Assembly: GCF_003259615.1 (NCBI RefSeq) | Contig: NZ_QLLR01000003.1 | Location: 248,001-312,000 of the forward strand | From: Pedobacter cryoconitis | Lineage (GTDB): Bacteria; Bacteroidota; Bacteroidia; Sphingobacteriales; Sphingobacteriaceae | Direction of reading: 5' to 3' | Length of the DNA: 64,000 bases | Shown here: positions 53,771 through 61,289 of the stretch, piece after piece | Layout of the letters: every line of letters starts with the position of its first letter | Numbering within the stretch: the first letter of the stretch is position 1 | Notes under the pieces: model-generated | Told to the model about the DNA's origin: nothing | What the model saw: only the letters and a program-made list of their open reading frames with translations | Database searches by the model: none | Made by a program: the position numbers and the translations under genes

Positions 53771-55474
53771 ATGATTCACAAAAAGTTCCCCGTACTGATC
53801 GTGCTGCTATTATTTATCTTTTCTGCTCAGGCACAAAAGAAATCTTATATCCAGAGTTTGGATGACCCGAACCATTGGGTAGATTCTGTGCTGCATAAAT
53901 TAAAAAAACGTCATAAGATTGCGCAATTATTTTTTGTGAGAGCGCATACCAATAAAGGACAAGCCTTTGAAGATTCTGTCGGACTCGTGATCAAAAAAGA
54001 GCGTATTGGTGGATTGGTTTTCTTTCAGGGCGGCCCCGGCAGACAAGCTATCTTAACTAATAAATACCAGGCACTGGCGCGTACCCCCTTATTAATTGCT
54101 TCTGACGGAGAATGGGGATTGGGCATGCGTCTGGATAGTACGATCTCTTATCCTTATCAAATGGCACTCGGCGCTATACAAGATAAAGAGCTGATTTATA
54201 AAATGGGGCTGGAAGTTGCTAAAGATTATAAAAGAATAGGGATGCAAATGAATCTCTCGCCTGATGTAGATATTAATAACAATCCTAAAAATCCAATTAT
54301 CAATTACCGTTCTTTTGGTGAAAACAAATATAATGTAGCAGTGAAAGCTGGTGCTTACCTCAAAGGAATGCAGGACGGTGGTTTATTAGTCACGCTCAAA
54401 CACTTTCCAGGACACGGAGATACAGATGTAGATTCACACTATGACCTTCCTCAGCTTAATTTTACGAAAGCCCGTTTGGATAGTCTGGAAATATACCCTT
54501 TCAAAGAGCTGATCCGCGAAGGTGCTGCGGGCGTAATGATTGCACATATGAATATCCCTTCGCTGGATAAAACACCCAACCTACCTTCCACCTTATCAAA
54601 ACCTATTGTTACCGATCTTTTAAAAGGAGAACTGGGTTTCCGCGGATTGATTGTTACCGATGCCATGGAAATGAAAGGGGTAGTGAAGAATTTTAAAGAC
54701 GGTGAAGCCGATGTAATGGGAGTTATTGCAGGAAATGATATTCTGGAACTTTCTGAGAATAGTAAAAGAGCAGTTAAACTGGTGCGTCAGGCAGTGAGGG
54801 ACGGAAGGATCAGTATGGAAAGGATTGACGAAAGTGTTCGCAAGATCTTAATTGCTAAATACTGGTCAGGAGTTTATCAAAGAGATACCATAAATACACA
54901 TAACGTTGCCACTGAAGTTAACAGAGCAGAGAGCCTGACTTTGTTACAGCAATTAGCTGATGCGTCCATGACTATTTTAAATGGTGATGGGGGCATAAAA
55001 TCGTTGAGCCTGGTCAAGAGAACGGCTATTGTAAGTATGGGTACGCCTGATATAACAGTATTTCAACGGGAGCTGGGTAAATTTTATACCAATTGTATGT
55101 TCTTTAATTTAGATAAAGCGGCAAATGCAAATGCAGTTGCCGGGGTGATGAAACAATTGGCCGGTTTTGACCAGGTGATTATTGGAATTCATGATACCAG
55201 GTTACGTCCGGGGAATGGCATGGAGCTGAGCGGTGATTTAAAGATGCTGATCAGAGATATGGCCACTAAGAATACGGTGTTCGCATTATTTGCTAATCCG
55301 TATAACCTGGCCAGTTTGCCGGGCATAGAAAATGCTAAATCTTTAGTTGTAGGCTATCAGAAAGAAGATTATATGCAGAAAGCTGCAGCTGAAGTTATAG
55401 GAAATGTAAAAGTAGCTACAGGAAAACTGCCGGTTACAGTCAACAATTTCTTCAGGTTTAACGCTGGATTATAA
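53771..55474 (+). CDS. Exported GH3 beta-N-acetylhexosaminidase (NagZ-like)
   Basis: The 567-residue protein has a signal peptide (cleavage near SAQAQ, residue 21) and a GH3 barrel. It shows the NagZ motif KHFPGHGDTDVDSHYDLP, whose Asp-Ser-His supplies the acid/base His, and the nucleophile Asp of LIVTDAMEMKGV. A C-terminal domain of about 190 residues follows, longer than cytosolic NagZ of E. coli. It probably trims GlcNAc from cell-wall fragments or glycans. It has its own promoter and terminator. Confidence 0.88.
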   Translation: MIHKKFPVLIVLLLFIFSAQAQKKSYIQSLDDPNHWVDSVLHKLKKRHKIAQLFFVRAHTNKGQAFEDSVGLVIKKERIGGLVFFQGGPGRQAILTNKYQALARTPLLIASDGEWGLGMRLDSTISYPYQMALGAIQDKELIYKMGLEVAKDYKRIGMQMNLSPDVDINNNPKNPIINYRSFGENKYNVAVKAGAYLKGMQDGGLLVTLKHFPGHGDTDVDSHYDLPQLNFTKARLDSLEIYPFKELIREGAAGVMIAHMNIPSLDKTPNLPSTLSKPIVTDLLKGELGFRGLIVTDAMEMKGVVKNFKDGEADVMGVIAGNDILELSENSKRAVKLVRQAVRDGRISMERIDESVRKILIAKYWSGVYQRDTINTHNVATEVNRAESLTLLQQLADASMTILNGDGGIKSLSLVKRTAIVSMGTPDITVFQRELGKFYTNCMFFNLDKAANANAVAGVMKQLAGFDQVIIGIHDTRLRPGNGMELSGDLKMLIRDMATKNTVFALFANPYNLASLPGIENAKSLVVGYQKEDYMQKAAAEVIGNVKVATGKLPVTVNNFFRFNAGL

Positions 55475-55490
55475 GTTCAGCAACTGAAAT

Positions 55491-55522
55491 AAAAAAGGAG
55501 GCAATTTATTGCCTCCTTTTTT
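55491..55522 (+). terminator. Terminator of the GH3 gene
   Basis: AAAAAAGGAGGCAA and TTGCCTCCTTTTTT form a perfect 14 bp stem with a four-base loop (TTTA). It also serves the convergent hmp gene. Confidence 0.93.
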
Positions 55523-55542
55523 ATGCCCTGTTTTTTAGCTGC

Positions 55543-56757
55543 TTAGTTCATCTGCAGCAATTGAGGTCCGAATTCTTCAAAAAAGATTAATTTCTTATCA
55601 ACGCCCTTTGCCTGAAGGTCCTGATATTGTTTGGTGATAAAAGCCGATGGACCGCAGATGAAATAACTGGTATCCGGGTCATTGTGTAATTCCGGGATAC
55701 TGTTAATATCCAGGTAACCTTCTAATATGCCATCCGCTTTATCTTCTGGAGTCACTATATTGTAGAACGTATGCTGTTTCACATTGCTTTTTGTGGCCGT
55801 AATGTGATCAAGATGATTTTTAAAAGCATGAACGGATTTGTTCCTGCAACCATGTAACCATGTAATCGGATTTTCGTGATCTTGTTCTACCAGGCTTTGC
55901 AACATACTCATTAGCGGTGTCAGGCCCACACCTCCGCTGATCAGCACAATCGGAGCCGTTGGATTTTCTGTGAGTACAAAATTACCGGCAGGAGAGGTCA
56001 GGTCTAAAATGTCTCCCTCATTTACCGAATCGTGAAGATAATTACTGATTAAGCCGTTAGCATCCAGATCCGGGCCTTTTTCTCTTTTTACTGAAATACG
56101 GTAGTAATCATCATTAGGTGCACTTGAAATGCTATATTGGCGGGCCTGGTTTAAATTCAGGGATTTAAGAAAAGTACGGATACTTAAATATTGACCAGGG
56201 AGGTGAGGTGTTACTTTTCCGCCGTCACTTGGGTATAGATAAAAAGAAGTGATTTCTGCCGACTCTGCTTCCTTCTTGCCCAATATAAATGGCCTCCAGC
56301 CTGTCCACCCATTCGTTTTTAATGTTTGCTGTTCATAGAGTTTAGCCTCATGACCAGACATCAGGTTAGCTAATTGCAGATAAGCAATTCCCCAGGCCTC
56401 TATAATTTCAGGTGTGGCCGCATCACCTAAAACTTCTTTGATAGACTCGATCAGGTGGTTACCCACAATCATATAATGTTCAGGACGAATATCTAAACTG
56501 GTATGTTTATGTCCAATGCGGTCTACTACAGGCAGCAGTACCATAGGATTGGCTATATTTTCCGCATAAGCAAGTACAGCCATAGCCAATGCGGTTTGTT
56601 GTTTCCCGCTTTGCTGATTTCCCATGTTAAAAATATTTTTCAACTCTGGATTATGCGTAAACATTCGTTTGTAGAAATGTGTGGTCAATAAAACGCCGTT
56701 TTCTTTTAGAATTGGTACTGTTGCTGTGATCAGTTTTTTTTGTTCGTCAGTCATCAT
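55543..56757 (-). CDS. hmp: Nitric-oxide dioxygenase (flavohemoglobin)
   Basis: The product of about 404 residues has an N-terminal globin (TVPILKENGVLLTTHFYKRMF, the haem His in the IGHKHTSLDIRPEHY region) and a ferredoxin-NADP reductase-like module (RQYSISSAPND for FAD, LISGGVGLTPLMSML for NAD). It turns NO into nitrate. Two ATGs at 56757 and 56754 fit homologues; the further upstream frame start is rejected. The promoter carries a 14 bp palindrome, and an Rrf2 regulator diverges from it, matching an NsrR-like switch. Confidence 0.93.
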   Translation of the reverse strand: MMTDEQKKLITATVPILKENGVLLTTHFYKRMFTHNPELKNIFNMGNQQSGKQQTALAMAVLAYAENIANPMVLLPVVDRIGHKHTSLDIRPEHYMIVGNHLIESIKEVLGDAATPEIIEAWGIAYLQLANLMSGHEAKLYEQQTLKTNGWTGWRPFILGKKEAESAEITSFYLYPSDGGKVTPHLPGQYLSIRTFLKSLNLNQARQYSISSAPNDDYYRISVKREKGPDLDANGLISNYLHDSVNEGDILDLTSPAGNFVLTENPTAPIVLISGGVGLTPLMSMLQSLVEQDHENPITWLHGCRNKSVHAFKNHLDHITATKSNVKQHTFYNIVTPEDKADGILEGYLDINSIPELHNDPDTSYFICGPSAFITKQYQDLQAKGVDKKLIFFEEFGPQLLQMN

Positions 56758-56837
56758 AAAATATATTAATACCTTTTTATCCTTTATTATAGTGCAGCTT
56801 TGCATTCTTTAAGGCATGCTGGTATGGTTTGATGGGT

Positions 56838-56845
56838 CAAATATA
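56838..56845 (-). promoter_or_regulatory. -7 promoter element for hmp
   Basis: On the minus strand this reads TATATTTG, matching TAnnTTTG. The palindrome at 56852-56885 lies just upstream, covering the expected -33 position. Confidence 0.55.
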
Positions 56846-56851
56846 GTAAAT

Positions 56852-56885
56852 AAATAATAAAAGACTAAAATGTCTTTTATTATTT
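56852..56885. promoter_or_regulatory. Perfect 14-6-14 palindrome, candidate NO-responsive operator of hmp
   Basis: AAATAATAAAAGAC (56852-56865) and GTCTTTTATTATTT (56872-56885) are exact mirror arms around TAAAAT. It lies between hmp and the divergent Rrf2 gene and overlaps the hmp -33 region. The core AAAAGAC/GTCTTTT resembles the AT-rich dyads bound by NsrR-type repressors; binding is inference. Confidence 0.65.
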
Positions 56886-56946
56886 TAACGCTTAAGATGA
56901 GATTCTTAAAAGAAATACTACACGCATTCTATGGTTAATTTATTGC

Positions 56947-56954
56947 TATCTTTG
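56947..56954 (+). promoter_or_regulatory. -7 promoter element for the Rrf2 regulator
   Basis: TATCTTTG matches TAnnTTTG, 14 bases before the Rrf2 start. Confidence 0.55.
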
Positions 56955-56968
56955 TTTTATAATCAGAG

Positions 56969-57409
56969 ATGGGAATATTTTCAAAAACTTGTGAGTATGC
57001 AATCAGATCAGTCTTCTTCATTGCGCACAGAACAGCCGGGCAGAGCGGCAGGGTAGGCATTAAAGAAATTGCATTGGGGATAGATTCACCAGAACCTTTC
57101 CTGGCAAAAATCTTACAGGATTTAAGCCGCAGAGGGATTGTGCAATCTACAAAAGGTCCGAATGGAGGGTTTTACCTTGATAGTGCTTCTTTAGAGAGGC
57201 CCTTGAGTGATATTGTCGCCGCTGTAGATGGAAACGATATTTTTTACGGTTGCGGCCTGGGATTAAAACAATGTTCCGAAATCAACCCTTGTCCACTGCA
57301 TAATGAGTTTAAGGATATTCGGAACAAGATTCACCTGATGCTGCATGAAACAAAAATAGGAGAGTTCAATGCTGAGCTCATGAATGGAATGCTCTCCCTA
57401 AAGAAATAA
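56969..57409 (+). CDS. Rrf2 family Fe-S regulator, NsrR-like
   Basis: The 146-residue protein has an N-terminal winged HTH (EYAIRSVFFIAH, PFLAKILQDLSRRGIVQSTKG, GGFYL). A cysteine group follows: Cys95, Cys102 and Cys108 in GCGLGLKQCSEINPCPLH, a C-x6-C-x5-C pattern close to NsrR (x7, x5) and IscR (x5, x5). Lying next to hmp, it is most simply an NO-sensing repressor of it. The single-gene context and palindrome support this; it is not proof. Confidence 0.9.
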   Translation: MGIFSKTCEYAIRSVFFIAHRTAGQSGRVGIKEIALGIDSPEPFLAKILQDLSRRGIVQSTKGPNGGFYLDSASLERPLSDIVAAVDGNDIFYGCGLGLKQCSEINPCPLHNEFKDIRNKIHLMLHETKIGEFNAELMNGMLSLKK

Positions 57410-57410
57410 A

Positions 57411-57941
57411 TTACTGCGCAGCGTCTTTTTTGGCATAGGTTGCAGGATCTAATGCTTCGTAAGTCCATCCCTGAAGAAATTCAGTTACTTTTTTAACACT
57501 ATGCCCTTTACCTTCTTCCAGGTAACCAGAATTCTGGATATGTAATATTTCTCCATCCCCATCAAGGATCACAAACACCGGGTAACCGAAACGTCCGGGA
57601 TAACCCAAACTAGCCATGATGGCTTCATTTTTATTCTCTTTACTATAATTTACCAGTACAGTCTCATAATGATCGTTCAGGTAAGTTTTCAAAGCAGGCG
57701 TGTTATCCACTAAATGATGAAAAGCGATACACCACGAACACCAGTTTCCGCCAACTTGTATAAATACATGTTTTTTGGCTGCTTTAGCCCTGGCAACCGC
57801 CGCAGTAATATCAGCTTTGGCATCAGCTGCTGGATTATATATTTTTACTTCTTCTTTTGGTGCTTTAGTTTTGGTAGTCTGTGCAAATGTTGCAGTTGAA
57901 ATTGCCAGTGTGGCTAACAGAATCAGTGATAGTTTCTTCAT
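57411..57941 (-). CDS. Exported thioredoxin-fold protein
   Basis: The 176-residue product has a signal peptide (cleavage near TATFAQ, residue 21) and a thioredoxin-like domain. Its motif is Cys68-Ser-Trp-Cys71 (GGNWCSWCIAFHHL), and a cis-Pro-like segment is GYPVFVILDGDGE. It is of the DUF255/YyaL-like or thioredoxin_7 type. A periplasmic thiol-disulfide role is likely. It begins 95 bases from the divergent AddA gene and converges with the Rrf2 gene. Confidence 0.86.
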   Translation of the reverse strand: MKKLSLILLATLAISTATFAQTTKTKAPKEEVKIYNPAADAKADITAAVARAKAAKKHVFIQVGGNWCSWCIAFHHLVDNTPALKTYLNDHYETVLVNYSKENKNEAIMASLGYPGRFGYPVFVILDGDGEILHIQNSGYLEEGKGHSVKKVTEFLQGWTYEALDPATYAKKDAAQ

Positions 57942-58036
57942 GTCTGGTTGTTTTTAATAATTTTAAAGGAAGTTTAAAATCAGCAGTCCAATTTTAAACT
58001 TTTCTAAATGTATACAATTTGTCCTAACTTCACCAC

Positions 58037-61000
58037 ATGCCTCAACCACTTAAAATATTACAAGCTTCGGCAGGCTCAGGTAAAACATTCAGCCTTACGG
58101 CACACTACCTAACACTCTTACTATCTGGGGAAACCAAATACAGGGAGATTCTCGCAGTGACCTTTACCAATAAGGCTACCGAAGAGATGAAAACCCGTAT
58201 CATGGAAGTGTTAAAAGGCTTTGCGACCGGCGATCAGGAGGTTGAAGACTACAGAACCCTGGTTTTGCAGGCACATCCGGATTTAGATGCAGCCACTTTA
58301 CAGGAGAAATCAGCCCGGATTTATAAGAAAATACTTCACGATTACAGCCGTTTTTCGGTGAGTACAATTGACGGTTTCGTACAAAAGGTGATCCGCGGTT
58401 TTGCCTTTGAACTAGGACTTGACTCCGGTTATAAACTGGAAATGAACTTTGATAAGGTCAAGAACGAACTGGCGGATAAACTCGATGAACAACTGGATGT
58501 CAACCCCGAATTGCTGCAATGGATTATTGACCTTGCCTTAGACCGGATCGGCAATAATATCAGCTGGAACTACAGGACTGAATTGACAGATCTGGCCGGA
58601 GAAATATTTAAAGAACGCTATCAGCCATTTGACAATGCCATCCAGGAACTGGTGCAGCATACAGATATGAATGTGCTGTTTGGAGATTACCATAAAGCAA
58701 CTAAAAAACAGATCACGCTGTTTGAAGAAACCATTCAGCAGCTCTCTATAAAAGCCCTCAGCATTTTTGAAGCTTCAGGAGTTAGCCCCGATTTGTTAAA
58801 AGGGAAGTCCAGATCTCCGCTAAACAACCTGAAGAAAATTGCAGATGAAGACTTTGATAAAGTAGAAAGTTTAGGCAAACTCATTGATGAACCTGAAGAA
58901 TGGTTTAAACCAGGAAGCGATATTTCATTATATGATATACTGAATCCGGTGATCCGCGATTTATATCAGGCTTATACCAATGGACTGCCTGAATATATCT
59001 TAGCACAGGCTTTCAATAAAAATTTATATTATCTGCGTCTGATGCAGGAAATGGCCATTCTGTTGAAAACCTACCGGGAAGAAAGCGAAAGTTTACTCAT
59101 CAGTGATGCACAAAACCTGCTGAAAGGAATTACCGGTGATGACGATGACAACCCTGCATTTATCTGGGAAAAAACAGGCAGCCGTTACCGTCACTTCTTA
59201 TTTGATGAGTTTCAGGATACCTCAGCCAATCAATGGGGGAATTTCAGGCCGCTGTTAAAAAATGCAATGGCAGAAGCCAACGGGGCACTCATTGATCATT
59301 TGATAGTGGGGGACGTGAAACAATCCATTTACAGATGGCGGAATGGTGACTGGAATATTCTTCACCAGCAGGCTAAAAAAGACATTGGCAGCACTTATGT
59401 AACGGATTCCAGTTTGGAAGAGAATTACAGGAGTACCAAAAACATCATTGAATTTAATAATATCCTGTTTAAGGCACTGCCCATACTGATGCAGCAAAAC
59501 ATCAACAGTACAGTAGAAGCACAGGCGGCTAATCTGAACCTTCAGGAATGGTGGGAAGACAAAGGCTTTAGTCATATTATTACCGATGTTTATGCAGAAG
59601 CGGAACAAAAACTTACCCCAAGAACAGCAGACGGAGGCACTATTGATTTTAATGTTTTAAAAACAGATGAAAATGATGCCCCATTAAATAAAACAACCTT
59701 TAAGACAGCAGCACTTCGTAAAATGGTTGAAACGCTTAAACGTCTTTTAATCGAAGAAAAGCGCTACCAGGCGGGTGATGCCTGCGTACTGGTACGCTCC
59801 AATTCAGAAGCGATTGCTGTAGTAGATATATTGATGGAGAACAACATCAATGTAATTTCCGGAGAAGCACTACTCATTGAGAACAATACCGCAGTGAAAA
59901 TATTAATTGATACTTTGATGGTGATGGCAGGCATGTCCTCCAATACTGCCTTATATAAAGCAAATTGTATCAGTTTATATGCACAGCTACAACAACGTAC
60001 CCTTGACCCTGCTTCCTTATTTAACCTGAAAAGCAAGCAGCTGGAAGAATTAACCGGAGTATTACCCGCTGATTTATGTATGCACTGGCGCAGCTGGATG
60101 CAACAACCACTACCAGAATTACTCGAAAAACTGATCTCCGCTTACGGCTTAAATGAAGCGGCATATGCAAATCATCTACCTTATCTGTTTGCTTTGAGAG
60201 ATTTGGCAGGAAACGTTGGCCGCCAGGGAGAAAAAGGGATTACCTCATTTTTGAAATACTGGGAAGAAGAGGGGAGCAGAAAAACCCTGCCTTCTTCAGA
60301 AAGCACAGATGCTGTACAAGTGATTACGATCCATAAATCTAAAGGTCTTGCCTTTAAAGTAGTGATGATCCCTTTTTGTAATTGGGACATCAATGGAAAG
60401 ATCAATAGTATCTTTTGGGTGCCCGCTGCAAATACCCCGTACCATCAGCTCCAAAGTATCCCGCTCAAATATACTTCAGCCTTAGGGGCATCGGCTGTTG
60501 CCATTCCCTACTACGAAGAATTGCTATATAACAATATGGATGCTTTAAATATGCTTTATGTAGCCACAACGCGCACCAAAGAATATTTATACGTGAGTTG
60601 TCTGGGCAAAAAATCTGAGAGTATCAGTACGATCGGAGACTTGTTAATCCGGATCTTTGAAGATCAGGTTACCCCCGAAGGACAATTCCTTTTAGAAGAA
60701 AAGGTTGTTAAAAAAGTATCAGGAAATTCATCCGCACACCCGGGACCCGAAATTATTGATCTGAAAGAATATCCATTGTCAGGAAGGCTCAGCGAAGTTT
60801 TTAACAGTGACCTGAGAAAGAAAGAAATTGATATGTTATTAAATGATAGTGCAGGCAGGGAGGGAAGTATTTTACATGAAGTACTGGCCCGCGCAGCCGC
60901 TATCAATGATATAGATGAGGTTTTGGCACAGATGCTCACAGAAGGCTTCTTTAAAGAAAAGGAAGTCGCAGATTTCAGAAAGCAGGCCATGATTGTTTTA

Positions 61001-61273
61001 GAACATGAAGCGCTTCAAAATCTATTGCTGAACAGTAAACAAAGTGTCAGTGAAAAGAGTATTATTGATATTACGGGTAAAAGTTACCGTCCGGATAAGG
61101 TCTTGTTTACAGAAACAGAGGTAATCGTGATTGACTATAAATTCACTAAAAAACAAAGCCGTAACCACGTCAAACAAGTACATGGCTACCGTGATCTTTT
61201 ACAGGAAATGGGTTATCCGAAAGTAAGTGCCTATTTATTTTATGCCACGATTGGCGAATTGATTTTAGTATAA
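58037..61273 (+). CDS. addA: AddA/RecB-like UvrD helicase with C-terminal nuclease domain
   Basis: The 1078-residue protein has all UvrD helicase motifs: Walker A QASAGSGKTFSLT (8-20), motif II FLFDEFQDTSANQW, motif III VGDVKQSIYRWRNGD, motif IV ENYRSTKNIIEF, motif V VITIHKSKGLAFKVVMIPF, and motif VI NMLYVATTRTKEYLYV. The last 60 residues carry a RecB-type nuclease (YRPDKVLFTE, VIVIDYKFTKK, QVHGYRDLL). With the downstream gene it forms an AddAB-like enzyme for double-strand break end processing. Confidence 0.9.
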   Translation: MPQPLKILQASAGSGKTFSLTAHYLTLLLSGETKYREILAVTFTNKATEEMKTRIMEVLKGFATGDQEVEDYRTLVLQAHPDLDAATLQEKSARIYKKILHDYSRFSVSTIDGFVQKVIRGFAFELGLDSGYKLEMNFDKVKNELADKLDEQLDVNPELLQWIIDLALDRIGNNISWNYRTELTDLAGEIFKERYQPFDNAIQELVQHTDMNVLFGDYHKATKKQITLFEETIQQLSIKALSIFEASGVSPDLLKGKSRSPLNNLKKIADEDFDKVESLGKLIDEPEEWFKPGSDISLYDILNPVIRDLYQAYTNGLPEYILAQAFNKNLYYLRLMQEMAILLKTYREESESLLISDAQNLLKGITGDDDDNPAFIWEKTGSRYRHFLFDEFQDTSANQWGNFRPLLKNAMAEANGALIDHLIVGDVKQSIYRWRNGDWNILHQQAKKDIGSTYVTDSSLEENYRSTKNIIEFNNILFKALPILMQQNINSTVEAQAANLNLQEWWEDKGFSHIITDVYAEAEQKLTPRTADGGTIDFNVLKTDENDAPLNKTTFKTAALRKMVETLKRLLIEEKRYQAGDACVLVRSNSEAIAVVDILMENNINVISGEALLIENNTAVKILIDTLMVMAGMSSNTALYKANCISLYAQLQQRTLDPASLFNLKSKQLEELTGVLPADLCMHWRSWMQQPLPELLEKLISAYGLNEAAYANHLPYLFALRDLAGNVGRQGEKGITSFLKYWEEEGSRKTLPSSESTDAVQVITIHKSKGLAFKVVMIPFCNWDINGKINSIFWVPAANTPYHQLQSIPLKYTSALGASAVAIPYYEELLYNNMDALNMLYVATTRTKEYLYVSCLGKKSESISTIGDLLIRIFEDQVTPEGQFLLEEKVVKKVSGNSSAHPGPEIIDLKEYPLSGRLSEVFNSDLRKKEIDMLLNDSAGREGSILHEVLARAAAINDIDEVLAQMLTEGFFKEKEVADFRKQAMIVLEHEALQNLLLNSKQSVSEKSIIDITGKSYRPDKVLFTETEVIVIDYKFTKKQSRNHVKQVHGYRDLLQEMGYPKVSAYLFYATIGELILV

Positions 61274-61289
61274 CAGCCAGTTTAAAAAC

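Noticed and set aside
56755..56805. Upstream start for hmp
   Set aside because: The added 16 residues (MQSCTIIKD...) have no match to the flavohemoglobin N-terminus and fall in the leader between the -7 box and the globin start.
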